DNA of 64,000 nucleotides from Streptomyces spiroverticillatus (GTDB lineage Bacteria; Actinomycetota; Actinomycetes; Streptomycetales; Streptomycetaceae): positions 459,092-523,091 of the forward strand of contig BMUX01000006.1 in the NCBI GenBank assembly GCA_014650415.1, in the 5' to 3' direction. The notes under the pieces are model-generated. The model worked only from the letters and a program-made list of their open reading frames with translations. It searched no databases and was not told the origin of the DNA. The stretch's first letter is position 1; every line of letters begins with the position of its first letter. The position numbers and the translations under genes were made by a program. Positions 54,826 through 63,053 of this stretch are shown here, piece by piece.

Positions 54826-54866
54826 CGGCACACGGCACTGAGCAGCAGCACGGAAATGGGGCACCG

Positions 54867-56573
54867 GTGAACGACCGCCAGAACCCGTACGACCCTTACG
54901 CGCAGGACCCCTACACCCCGCCGCAGCCGGAACTCGTCGGCTACGACGCGTACGGGCAACCGGTGTACCAGCAGCCCCCGCAGCAGCAGAGTTACGACCC
55001 CTACGCGGCGCAGCAACAGCCGCAGCAGCAGGCGTACGGCTACGACCCGTACGCGCAACAGCCGCAGCAGACCGCCCAGTTCGACCCGTACGCACCCCAA
55101 GCGCCGCAGCAGCAGATCCCGGAGCAGTACGGGTACGACACCGGACAGCAGCAGCAACTGCCGCCGCAACAGCAGTGGATTCCGCAGCAGGCTCCGGCGC
55201 CGGAGCCCCAGCAGGACCGCAGGCCGCCCCGGCCTGCGCCGCCGGAGTCCGAGCCCGCGCAGGAGTCGCCTCAAGAGGCGCCGGCGAACAAGCGCCGCAC
55301 CGGCACCCCCGAGTACGCCACGGAACAGTTCTCCTTCGTCGAAGAGCCGGACGAGAACTCCGAGGACGTCATCGACTGGCTGAAGTTCACCGAGAGCCGC
55401 ACTGAGCGCCGCGAGGAGGCCAAGCGCCGCGGACGCTCCCGCGTCGTCGCCCTCGCGGTCGTGCTCGCCCTCGTCGTCGCGGGCGGCGTCGGCTACCTCT
55501 GGTACACGGACAAGCTCCCCGGCATGTCCTCGGAGAAGACCGGCGGGCCTGTCGCGACAGGCGCCCAGAAGCGCGACGTCATCGCCCTGCACCTGCACGA
55601 CCTCAAGGACCGCAACGCCACCTCCACGGTGCTGCTCGTCGACAACACCAGCACCGGACAGGGCACCACCGTCCTGCTGCCCGACGCGCTCGCTCTCGCT
55701 GACGACAACGGAGTGGCGACCACCCTCGCGAAGTCCGTGGGCGACGACGGCGCCTCCGGCACCCGCGAGTCCCTCGGCACCGCGCTCGGGACCGACATCG
55801 GGGGCACCTGGCGGCTGGACACCCCGTACCTGGAGAACCTTGTCGAGCAGGTCAGCAACATCGAGATCGACACCGACGTGTCCGTGCCCGACACGAAGAA
55901 GGGCGCCGCACCCCTGGTGAAGCAGGGCAAGCAGCAGACCCTCAGCGGCAGCATGGCCGTCGCCTACGCCACCTACCGCGCACCGGGCGAGCCCGAGGCC
56001 AAGCAGCTCGCCCGCTTCGGCGCGGTCATGCAGGGCGTCCTGAAGAAGCTCTCCGACGACCCGGACACCGCCCTGGTCACCGTGCGGACCCTCGGCATGA
56101 TCCTCGACCCGTCACTGCCGGAGAAATCGCTCGCCGCGTCCCTGGCCAAGCTCGCCGCCCACGCGAAGAAGGGCGCCTACAAGACGGTGCTGCTCCCGGT
56201 GGGCCCCGACGGGCGCGTCAGCGCCTCCGACACCGTCGTCAGGACCGTCCTCGGCGGCACCGCCAAGGCCCCCGAGCAGGGCGCCGCGGTGCGGGTGGCG
56301 GTACGCAACGCCACCGGCAAGGCCGCAGCCGTCGACGCCGCACGGATCGCGCTGGTCAACGGCGGCTACACGTACGCCGACGGCGGCAAGGAGTCCACCG
56401 CGTCCGCCTCGAAGGTCACCTACGCCGACGACGCGCAGAAGGCGACGGCCGAGGAGGTCGCCAAGACCCTGGGCCTGTCGACGGCCGCCGTCGCCCGCGG
56501 CAAGGCCACACCGAACGCCGAGGTCGCCGTCGTCCTCGGGCGGGACTACAAAGTTCCCGAGTCGCCCAGGTAG
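54867..56573 (+). CDS. LCP (LytR-CpsA-Psr)-like protein with LytR_C domain, probable wall-polymer ligase
   Basis: 568 residues. The first 160 are Gln/Pro/Tyr-rich (QQPQQQAYGYDPYAQ). A membrane helix at about 192-212 is followed by a diverged LCP domain (about 235-440) and LytR_C at about 455-565 (VRVAVRNATGKAAAVDAARIAL). Fold markers QTLSGSMAVAYATYR and KQLARFGAVMQG align with LCP, but the usual early Arg/Asp phosphate-binding residues read NATSTVLLVDN. As I recall, S. coelicolor PdtA (SCO2578), which attaches polydiglycosylphosphate to the wall, sits at this position; this would be its counterpart and the exporter-side partner of the glycopolymer locus. GTG start with a weak GGGG site. Confidence 0.8.
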   Translation: MNDRQNPYDPYAQDPYTPPQPELVGYDAYGQPVYQQPPQQQSYDPYAAQQQPQQQAYGYDPYAQQPQQTAQFDPYAPQAPQQQIPEQYGYDTGQQQQLPPQQQWIPQQAPAPEPQQDRRPPRPAPPESEPAQESPQEAPANKRRTGTPEYATEQFSFVEEPDENSEDVIDWLKFTESRTERREEAKRRGRSRVVALAVVLALVVAGGVGYLWYTDKLPGMSSEKTGGPVATGAQKRDVIALHLHDLKDRNATSTVLLVDNTSTGQGTTVLLPDALALADDNGVATTLAKSVGDDGASGTRESLGTALGTDIGGTWRLDTPYLENLVEQVSNIEIDTDVSVPDTKKGAAPLVKQGKQQTLSGSMAVAYATYRAPGEPEAKQLARFGAVMQGVLKKLSDDPDTALVTVRTLGMILDPSLPEKSLAASLAKLAAHAKKGAYKTVLLPVGPDGRVSASDTVVRTVLGGTAKAPEQGAAVRVAVRNATGKAAAVDAARIALVNGGYTYADGGKESTASASKVTYADDAQKATAEEVAKTLGLSTAAVARGKATPNAEVAVVLGRDYKVPESPR

Positions 56574-56585
56574 ACCGACGCCCGC

Positions 56586-56620
56586 ACATGCCCCGCCGGA
56601 GAAACTCCGGCGGGGCATGT
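56586..56620 (+). terminator. Terminator after the LCP gene
   Basis: ACATGCCCCGCCGGAG-aaa-CTCCGGCGGGGCATGT: a perfect 16-bp stem, 12 bases after the stop. Confidence 0.9.
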
Positions 56621-56674
56621 CAGCGTGACGTGAGACCCTTGTGGTAATCACCGACCGCCGACGAAAGCCTGCTA

Positions 56675-57124
56675 GTGACCGCCACTGACCGTTCCATCGA
56701 GCTCATCAACGCCGCCGCCCAGGCGGCCGCCGACCGGCTCGCGCACGACATCATCGCGTACGACGTCAGCGATGTGCTGTCCATCACGGACGCCTTTCTG
56801 CTGGCCTCCGCGCCCAACGACCGCCAGGTCAAGTCGATCGTCGACGAGATCGAGGAGAAGCTCAACAAGGAGCTCGGCGCCAAGCCGGTCCGCCGCGAGG
56901 GCGACCGCGAGGCCCGCTGGATCCTCCTCGACTACGTCGACATCGTGGTGCACGTCCAGCACAGCGAGGAGCGCGTCTACTACGCGCTGGAGCGCCTGTG
57001 GAAGGACTGCCCCGAGATCGCGCTGCCCGAGGACGCCGTGAAGACCCGCGGCAAGGCCGAGGAGCACGCCAAGCTGAACCCGGCCGGCGAGCTGGACGGA
57101 GACCGGGACGGAGACGTGTTCTGA
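56675..57124 (+). CDS. rsfS: Ribosomal silencing factor
   Basis: 149 residues. The core (ELINAAAQAAADRLAHDIIAYDVSDVLSITDAFLLASA...NDRQVKSIVDEIEE and RWILLDYVDIVVHV) is the RsfS/Iojap family, which binds L14 and blocks subunit joining. The C-terminal 35 residues are an acidic/Lys tail. GTG start; upstream ribosome site weak. It overlaps the next gene as CTGA. Confidence 0.94.
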   Translation: MTATDRSIELINAAAQAAADRLAHDIIAYDVSDVLSITDAFLLASAPNDRQVKSIVDEIEEKLNKELGAKPVRREGDREARWILLDYVDIVVHVQHSEERVYYALERLWKDCPEIALPEDAVKTRGKAEEHAKLNPAGELDGDRDGDVF

Positions 57125-57795
57125 ACGGCACGGGAGCGCAGCAGCGCGCAGTAGGGGGCAACCGAGGCCGCCGCATCGTCCTGTGGCGGCACGGCCAGAC
57201 CTCCTGGAACCTGGAGCGCCGCTTCCAGGGCAGCACGGACATCGAGCTGACCGGCACCGGAGTGGCCCAGGCCCGCCGGGCGGCACGCCTGCTGGCCTCG
57301 CTGAAGCCGGACGCCATCGTGGCCTCCGACCTCAAGCGGGCCGCTGCGACCGCAGGGGAGCTGGCCTCCCTCACGGGCCTCGACGTGACGCACGACGCGG
57401 GCCTGCGAGAGACGTACGCGGGCGCCTGGCAGGGGCTCACGCACGAGGAGATCGTCGCGCAGTACAGCGAGCAGTACGCCGCCTGGAAGCGCGGCGAGCC
57501 GGTCCGGCGCGGCGGCGGCGAACTGGAGACCGAGGTCGCCGACCGGGCCGCTCCCGTGGTGCTGGCGCACGCGGACAAGCTCGCCGACGGCGGCACCCTC
57601 GTCGTCGTCAGCCACGGCGGCACCATCCGCACCACCATCGGCCGCCTCCTCGGCCTGGAGTCGCACTACTGGGAAGGCCTGGGCGGTCTCTCCAACTGCT
57701 GCTGGTCCGTCCTCGGCGAGGGCGCCCGCGGCTGGCGGCTCCTGGAGCACAACGCCGGCACCCTCCCGGAGCCGGTGCTCGGGGACGACGACTGA
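57121..57795 (+). CDS. Histidine phosphatase (phosphoglycerate-mutase-like), probable CTG start
   Basis: 224 residues if started at CTG 57121, which overlaps the rsfS stop (CTGA) with GGAGA six bases upstream. No in-frame ATG or GTG exists between there and the conserved RIVLWRHGQTSWNLERRFQGSTD. The RHG motif (His nucleophile), LRETYAGAWQGLTHEEI and VSHGGTIR mark the family. The usual rsfS neighbour is this phosphatase; the substrate may be a sugar phosphate or other metabolite rather than phosphoglycerate. Confidence 0.88.
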   Translation: MNGTGAQQRAVGGNRGRRIVLWRHGQTSWNLERRFQGSTDIELTGTGVAQARRAARLLASLKPDAIVASDLKRAAATAGELASLTGLDVTHDAGLRETYAGAWQGLTHEEIVAQYSEQYAAWKRGEPVRRGGGELETEVADRAAPVVLAHADKLADGGTLVVVSHGGTIRTTIGRLLGLESHYWEGLGGLSNCCWSVLGEGARGWRLLEHNAGTLPEPVLGDDD

Positions 57796-57869
57796 GCGGT
57801 TCTTTGGCCCTCCCGGCCCCTCCGGGAGCGGCGGCCGACCCGGATTTCACTTTCCGGCAGGTCACAGGC

Positions 57870-57875
57870 TAGAGT
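57870..57875 (+). promoter_or_regulatory. Putative -10 of the first tRNA-Ala
   Basis: TAGAGT about 55 bases before the mature tRNA, with TTCACT about 19 bases upstream as a weak -35. Confidence 0.5.
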
Positions 57876-57929
57876 TCTTCTTGTTCGCAGCGCAGAGCGG
57901 GAAACACCCGCACAGCACCGAGAACACGC

Positions 57930-58002
57930 GGGGCTATAGCTCAGTTGGTAGAGCGCCTGCATGGCATGCAGGAGGTCAGGAGTTCAATTCTCCTTAGCTC
58001 CA
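57930..58002 (+). tRNA. tRNA-Ala (GGC)
   Basis: A 73-nt cloverleaf: acceptor GGGGCTA/TAGCTCC with one G-U pair, D arm GCTC...GAGC, anticodon stem CCTGC/GCAGG with loop ATGGCAT (anticodon GGC) and T arm AGGAG-TTCAATT-CTCCT. Discriminator A is followed by CA. Terminated by the hairpin at 58008. Confidence 0.97.
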
Positions 58003-58007
58003 CAATC

Positions 58008-58039
58008 AAGATCCCGTCCCCGTCAGGGGGCGGGATCTT
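58008..58039 (+). terminator. Terminator of the first tRNA-Ala
   Basis: AAGATCCCGTCCCC-gtca-GGGGGCGGGATCTT, a 14-bp stem (one G-U) followed by TTGC. Confidence 0.9.
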
Positions 58040-58110
58040 TTGCTGTCCCTCTTGCGGAGCCGTGACAGAATCGACGGCCGGAGGGGGCGGTCGCCGAAGG
58101 GGAGGGGACG

Positions 58111-58344
58111 ATGGGCGCACACAGGCGGAAGTGTGACTGGTGCGGCAGCGGCACACCGATCGTCCGCGACATGGAACCGGTCAATTCCGAGTACCAGTAC
58201 TGGTGCGAGGAGTGCGCGCGGGCGCTGATCATAAAAGGCGACCCGATCGAGACGTACCGAGAGCTGGAGGGCGAGCCGATCTACGGCCGGCTGCTCGACG
58301 AGCACTGCACCCTCAAACGCTTCTACTCCTTCGCACGGGCCTGA
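58111..58344 (+). CDS. 77-residue zinc-ribbon-like protein
   Basis: Two CxxC pairs (C9-C12 and C32-C35) suggest a small Zn ribbon, with a helical C-terminus (YGRLLDEHCTLKRFYSF). AGGGGAGGGG precedes the ATG. It overlaps the 3' end of the convergent membrane glycosyltransferase by 32 bp. Small conserved actinobacterial protein; role unknown. Confidence 0.8.
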   Translation: MGAHRRKCDWCGSGTPIVRDMEPVNSEYQYWCEECARALIIKGDPIETYRELEGEPIYGRLLDEHCTLKRFYSFARA

Positions 58345-59566
58345 CCCTGCACAGGACGAGGAAGCCCGCGAGAACAAAGGCCAGGCCGACCGCGGGATAG
58401 CTCGCCGACAGCAGGAATTGACCGAGATCCTGGTCGAGTTCAGGACGCCCCTGCCGGCCGTGCGGCACCGCCCACAACGCGTACGAGAAGAAGACCGCGC
58501 CCGCAGCCCAGGCCCGCGCCGTGGACCCGCGCCCGCCTTGCACCGCCTTCCCTACGAGGAACACGATCAGCGGCACGCACCACACCCAGTGGTGCGACCA
58601 CGAGATAGGGCTGATCAGCAGAGCTGTCACCGCACACGTCAGCACCGAACGGGCGCGCTCTCCGCGCAGGGCGGCGTCCACGGCCGTGCACAGCCCCACA
58701 GCCGCGACGAGCCCGGCCGTGGCGGCCCACCACACCCCGGGGGCGCCCGTGTGCAGCAGGCGGGCCAGGACGCCGCCCAGCGACTGGTTGGCGGTGTCCT
58801 CCATGTTTCCCACCCGGGTGGACTCGAAGAGGGCCCGGGTCCAGAAGGTGCGGGAGTCGCGGGGGAGCAGCAGGGCCGAGACCGCCGTCGCGGCGAGGAA
58901 GGCGCCGGCGGCGACCGACGCCTGCCGCAGCCAGGGATCACCGCGGTACGTCCCGGTGCGCCGCCCCCGGGCCAGGCCCGCCAGCAACAGGAACACGGCG
59001 AAGAGCCCCGGCGTGAGCTTCACGGCCGTCGCGAGCCCGATGCCCACTCCCGCCCACCGATGCCCCTCCTTGCGCGTCAGGTCCCACAGGACGGCGACCG
59101 CGATCGCGAGGTTGATCTGTCCGTACCGCAGCGTCGTCCACACCGGCTCGCACCAGACCGCCGCCGCGGCCACCCACAGCACGGTCTCGAAGCCTCCGCG
59201 TCCGACGAGCCGCAGGGACAGCTGCACCAGGGCGACCAGCAGCACCAGATTGCCGACCGTCGCAAGGAGGCGCAGCAGGCCGGGATCCGGCAGTGACAGT
59301 GGTGTGAACAGCAGTGCCGCGAACGGGGGATACGTCGTGGGAAGGTTCGCAGCGGTGACGCGCATCGCGTAGAGGTCTCCGCCCGCCAGGACTGTCGCGC
59401 CTTCCGCGCGGTAGACGCTCAGGTCGATCATCGAGACCCGGGCGAGACGCTGGGCCGCCCAGAAGACGGCGAAGGAGACCAGGCAGGCCGCCCCGGCGGC
59501 GCCGATCGGACGCCGCAGGGCATCGCTTCGTACGGGAACCAGGGATGCGACGCGAGAAGTGTGCAC
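58313..59566 (-). CDS. GT87/DUF2029-type polytopic glycosyltransferase
   Basis: 417 residues from GTG 59566 with about ten to eleven membrane segments. The early outer loop MIDLSVYRAEGATVLAGGDLY, with an Asp typical of polyprenyl-phosphate-sugar-dependent GT-C enzymes, and TTYPPFAALLF and LRYGQINLAIAV are family-like (mycobacterial mannosyltransferases belong here). The start is uncertain: GTG 59587 or a later codon are possible, and no ribosome site is seen. It lies between two tRNA-Ala genes. It would add a sugar from a lipid carrier on the outer face; the acceptor is unknown. Confidence 0.8.
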   Translation of the reverse strand: MHTSRVASLVPVRSDALRRPIGAAGAACLVSFAVFWAAQRLARVSMIDLSVYRAEGATVLAGGDLYAMRVTAANLPTTYPPFAALLFTPLSLPDPGLLRLLATVGNLVLLVALVQLSLRLVGRGGFETVLWVAAAAVWCEPVWTTLRYGQINLAIAVAVLWDLTRKEGHRWAGVGIGLATAVKLTPGLFAVFLLLAGLARGRRTGTYRGDPWLRQASVAAGAFLAATAVSALLLPRDSRTFWTRALFESTRVGNMEDTANQSLGGVLARLLHTGAPGVWWAATAGLVAAVGLCTAVDAALRGERARSVLTCAVTALLISPISWSHHWVWCVPLIVFLVGKAVQGGRGSTARAWAAGAVFFSYALWAVPHGRQGRPELDQDLGQFLLSASYPAVGLAFVLAGFLVLCRVRPVRRSRSV

Positions 59567-59667
59567 GGGGGGTGACCGTATCGTCACGCAAGGGTGCGAG
59601 GGGGTGGGGAACGCGCCCACCGGGAGGGGGTGCGGAAAGGGATTTGGTGATGCGGCGATCCACCGTC

Positions 59668-59673
59668 TAAAGT
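59668..59673 (+). promoter_or_regulatory. Putative -10 of the second tRNA-Ala
   Basis: TAAAGT with TTGGTG 18 bases upstream, about 50 bases before the mature tRNA. Confidence 0.5.
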
Positions 59674-59724
59674 TGGCGATGTCGCCGGGGGAAACCACGG
59701 AGAACGACACGAAGTGCACAGCAC

Positions 59725-59797
59725 GGGGCTATAGCTCAGTTGGTAGAGCGCCTGCATGGCATGCAGGAGGTCAGGAGTTCAATTCTCCTTAGCTCCA
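59725..59797 (+). tRNA. tRNA-Ala (GGC), identical second copy
   Basis: Identical over all 73 nt and the following CA to the tRNA at 57930. It lies immediately before the accessory module at the window's right end, so it is a candidate integration target. Its downstream hairpin (59838-59872) shares GATCCCGTC...GGCGGGATCTT with the first tRNA's terminator. Confidence 0.97.
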
Positions 59798-59837
59798 CAG
59801 TAGGGCCGTTTCTGAGATGTCTCAGGTGCGGTTCCCG

Positions 59838-59872
59838 AGATCCCGTCCGATCGATTCGATCTGGCGGGATCT
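59838..59872 (+). terminator. Terminator of the second tRNA-Ala
   Basis: AGATCCCG pairs with CGGGATCT and the interior GATCG/CGATC continues the stem to an ATT loop, with one mismatch and one G-U. The rest of 59873-60036 shows nothing I can assign. Confidence 0.75.
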
Positions 59873-60036
59873 TGTGGTTTCCGGGGCTGTTCTGAGGGTG
59901 GGCCGGGGCTGATCGGCGGTTTCGGGCTCTCGGAGGCGCTGCCCGGGGGTGGCCGATGCCGAGGAGTGCGCGGTGGTGCGGCTGCGGGACTCAGCGGGTC
60001 CCGTGGCAGTGGTCGGTGTGTCTGTTCACGTTTGGA

Positions 60037-61761
60037 TCATCGAGGTCCTCCTGGAGGCGGTCGGCTGACCGGCATGGGGCGGAGCTGGTCTGCTTCTGTG
60101 GGGGTGGCGTCGTTGTAGGCGGTCTCGGGCAGGTGCATGCCGCGGGTGGTCTGGAAGTACGTGTCCAAGATCATGAGGTTCGCGGTGGCGACCATGAGGG
60201 CGACCAGCAGGGTTTGGGCAACGCGGCCGTGTGCGAGTCGGTTCTTCGGCTCGGAGATGTCGATCCGATGGCCCTTGAGGGTCCCGTTGAGTCCTTCGTT
60301 CTGCGGCCGGATGACGGCGTAGGTGCCGGTCCATGCTTTGGTGAGGTAGGGGAAGTCCTGCCGGAACTTCTCTTTGGCGGCGAGGTCGCCGGGCCTCAGG
60401 GTGATCGACTGCTGGCGGCAGATGTCCGGGAGCTGGTCTGGCGGACTGCTGGTCACGGTGACGGTGGGCTTCGTGGCCGGGTGCGTGTGCCGTTGTTGCG
60501 GGTCGGTGAGGTCGAGGGTTCTCGGTGGGGTGCGGGTGGCGGGCCTGCGGGGGCAGTTGACCGTGGGCGAGGTCCCGGCAGCCGGGCAGGCAAGGCGGAC
60601 TGTCCCAGTGGAATCCGGGCCCTGTTTGAGATGGAGGAAGTACGGTTTCCGGTTGTTGACCCGCGTCGTGGTGATCTCGTCCAAGTTGCGGGTGGTGCGG
60701 TCGTCGAGGTGGTGGGTCGCGTTCGCGAGGGCGGGCGGGATCATCGGGCAGGCCAGAGTGCCGTCGATCAGGACCGCGCCTCGGTGGGTGCCCTGGATGC
60801 CGCGCTGGTCCTGCTTGTAGTCGAGGGCCAACCGGTAGCCGAGCTGGCGGGCGGGCAGCGCGAAGGTTTCCGCACGGGCGTCGGTGTAGAGACGGTCGAC
60901 GGCCAGCGTGCCGACGGGCAGGCCCAGGGCGGCCAGCGGAGTCAGCAGAGTGACCGCGTTCAGTCCGGTGCGGCGGCCGGGGTGGTCGACGACCAGGCCA
61001 AGGGCGATCTGAGCGATGCGTCCTGCGGCTGGGCGGGCCAGAGCTGCCAGCGCGAGGTGGCCGCTCAGTCCGAAAGTGGGCTCCTTCGATCCGCCGCTGT
61101 AGTGCCAGCCCGCGGTGATGTCGACGGAGGCAAGCTGACGCTTGGGGATGGCCGGGTGGTGCCAGCTGGCCAAGGGGGTCGCGTCGATGCCGATGTCCCC
61201 GCGCCAGTGCTTCAGGGCCCCGCAGCGGCGTCCGATCCGGATCGTTTCGGTGATCAACGCGGTGCAGATCTGTTGCAGGGCCGCCTTCTTGCGGAGGTGC
61301 TCGGGGTTCTCGTCCTCCCAGGCCGCCGCGAAGACGGCGGCTTCCGGCAGGGGGAGGCGGCGCCGGCGGTCGCAGCGGGCCGGGTCGAGCACGGAGGTGA
61401 CCCGGTCGAAGGACCGGTAAACCCGTCGGGAGAGTGCCTGCGGGGCGATTCCGCTGGTGCCGAGCCGTTGCTGGGCGAAGGGCGAGAGGTTGAAGGCCAG
61501 GTGACGCCATGCTTCGGCGAGGGTGGCCTTGCCGGTGTAGTGCAGGGCCAGCAGCAGCCCGGTCAGTACCGTCCGCGGCGCCAGCCCCGCCGGGCCCGGG
61601 CGGCCGTCCAGTTCGCTGATGACTGGAGCAAGCGCCCCGGAGCGGTCCAACAGGGTGGCCAGTTGGAAGACCTTGGAGTCCGGGATCGTGGCCGGGGCGT
61701 CGGTCACCGGCCGCGGACGGCTGGCGAACGCGGCCCGGTGGCCCGGCGGCGGGGCCCTCAC
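60037..61761 (-). CDS. DDE-transposase-like protein coupled to a recombinase-like gene
   Basis: 574 residues from GTG 61761, which overlaps the preceding gene's stop (GTGA). A helical N-terminal half (KVFQLATLLDRSGALAPVISEL; RTVLTGLLLALHYTGKATLAEAW) is followed by a possible RNase-H-like core: GIDATPL (Asp193), AVDRLYTDA (Asp289) and, after a 200-residue insertion, QNEGLNGTLKG (Glu489). A Cys/His-containing stretch (LACPAAG; VNCPRRP) lies in the insertion. This reads as a DDE transposase, but I cannot place it in a named IS family. No terminal inverted repeats were identified. Lower codon GC3 contrast and context suggest transfer. Confidence 0.65.
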   Translation of the reverse strand: MRAPPPGHRAAFASRPRPVTDAPATIPDSKVFQLATLLDRSGALAPVISELDGRPGPAGLAPRTVLTGLLLALHYTGKATLAEAWRHLAFNLSPFAQQRLGTSGIAPQALSRRVYRSFDRVTSVLDPARCDRRRRLPLPEAAVFAAAWEDENPEHLRKKAALQQICTALITETIRIGRRCGALKHWRGDIGIDATPLASWHHPAIPKRQLASVDITAGWHYSGGSKEPTFGLSGHLALAALARPAAGRIAQIALGLVVDHPGRRTGLNAVTLLTPLAALGLPVGTLAVDRLYTDARAETFALPARQLGYRLALDYKQDQRGIQGTHRGAVLIDGTLACPMIPPALANATHHLDDRTTRNLDEITTTRVNNRKPYFLHLKQGPDSTGTVRLACPAAGTSPTVNCPRRPATRTPPRTLDLTDPQQRHTHPATKPTVTVTSSPPDQLPDICRQQSITLRPGDLAAKEKFRQDFPYLTKAWTGTYAVIRPQNEGLNGTLKGHRIDISEPKNRLAHGRVAQTLLVALMVATANLMILDTYFQTTRGMHLPETAYNDATPTEADQLRPMPVSRPPPGGPR

Positions 61762-62681
61762 CGGTGTCCTCGCAGCAGTCGGACGGTCTCCTGCATGTTG
61801 GGCGGGGGGACGAAATGTTGGTAGCGGGCCAGCGGGGCCGTCGAGGCGAGCCCGGCCGCCGTCGCGATCACGCCTGCGTCGATCCGGCGCCGCAGCAAGG
61901 AGACGATCCACGAGGCCCGCAGGCGGCGGGCGTTCAGGCCGGGCAGCGGGGCTTCGGGCCGGTGCTGCCAGGTCCAGGACGCGATCAGGTTGTCGGGCGG
62001 CGGATCGCGGTGGCCGGGCCGGAACAGGAAGTCGTCCCCGGCCTGCCTGGCCAGGCCGGTCAGGGTGTCTTCCCACTCGGCGCGGGCCACCACCAGCCGG
62101 CCGAACACCGCGGCGTCCAGCACACAGGTTCCCGACCGCGTGCACCGAAGATGACTTCCCCGCAGGCGCGAGACCTCGCCGGGCGCCAGCCCCATGCCGT
62201 CACCCAGCGCCAGCAACGCCAGCGCATTCGACTGCGGGCGGGGCCTCAACTGCTCGGCCCAGGAACGCAGCTGGGCGAGCTCGTCCACTTCGTAGGGGGC
62301 AGCCGGTGCGGGCGGGGCGGACAGCCTGAGCGGCTCGCTGCTGCCGTCGTCCTCCCAGACCAGGACGGCACGGACCTGCCGCAGCCAGGACCTGTAGGTG
62401 CGCAGGGTGTTGGGCGTCAGGCCCGTGCAGCCGGTCAGGACGAACGCGTCGATCGTCTCGTCCCGCAGCCAGGCCGCCGGATCACGGACCACCCCCCGCC
62501 CTTCCGCCCAGGTGGCCAGCCGGGCGACGACGTGCAGCAGATCCTCCACCGAGTACGGAACCCGCGCGGCGGTGGCGGCCACCACCGCTCTCACCAGCGG
62601 AGCGACCACATCCCAGACGGCGGACGCCTCCCGAGGGGCGTACGCGTCGATGACCGAAGACGTGGCGGCGTCGAGTGCCAT
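61758..62681 (-). CDS. Tyrosine-recombinase-like protein with altered catalytic motif
   Basis: 307 residues from ATG 62681. A helical N-terminal (core-binding-like) domain with LTPNTLRTYRSWLRQVRAVL precedes a C-terminal domain: box I would be GMGLAPGEVSRLRG (the usual catalytic Arg is replaced), box II NARRLRASWIVSLLRRR (His to Asn), and box III AGLASTAPLARYQHF with candidate nucleophile Tyr287. It is translationally coupled to the DDE-like gene downstream and divergent from an XRE regulator. It could be an active variant integrase or a DNA-binding relative that lost strand-exchange chemistry. Confidence 0.7.
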   Translation of the reverse strand: MALDAATSSVIDAYAPREASAVWDVVAPLVRAVVAATAARVPYSVEDLLHVVARLATWAEGRGVVRDPAAWLRDETIDAFVLTGCTGLTPNTLRTYRSWLRQVRAVLVWEDDGSSEPLRLSAPPAPAAPYEVDELAQLRSWAEQLRPRPQSNALALLALGDGMGLAPGEVSRLRGSHLRCTRSGTCVLDAAVFGRLVVARAEWEDTLTGLARQAGDDFLFRPGHRDPPPDNLIASWTWQHRPEAPLPGLNARRLRASWIVSLLRRRIDAGVIATAAGLASTAPLARYQHFVPPPNMQETVRLLRGHR

Positions 62682-62753
62682 GGACCACGAATAGTGGCAG
62701 GACAACCTGCCGTCCAAGTCGCGTACGACTTCAACCAGCAGGAGCGTGGAAGC

Positions 62754-63053
62754 ATGGTCGGAGGGACGGCGCGCTCCCGCGCGCCCCGGGAACTGGCCCG
62801 CAACCCGCAGGACTGGCCCGACGCGGTCCTCGACGATGTCGCCGCAGCAGTCGTCCAGACCATCGCCCGCCGTCTGGCCGCTGCCCTGAACGCCCGCGGC
62901 TGGAGCCGGCGGACGGCCGCCAACCAGCTGGGCATCAACCGGCAGACCATCGGCGACGTCCTTGACGGCCGGACCTGGCCCGACGTCGCCACCATCGCCC
63001 GCCTGGAGGCGGGCCTCAACACCCCGCTGTGGCCGCCGCTTGCGCGCCGGTGA
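62754..63053 (+). CDS. XRE-family HTH regulator
   Basis: 99 residues. The helix-turn-helix spans about 48-80 (GWSRRTAANQLGINRQTIGDVLDG followed by TIARLEAGL), with an Arg/Ala helix before it. AGGAG lies upstream of ATG 62754. It is divergent from the recombinase-like gene across 72 bp, the classical place for a regulator of that promoter. It is likely part of the same mobile module. Confidence 0.8.
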   Translation: MVGGTARSRAPRELARNPQDWPDAVLDDVAAAVVQTIARRLAAALNARGWSRRTAANQLGINRQTIGDVLDGRTWPDVATIARLEAGLNTPLWPPLARR

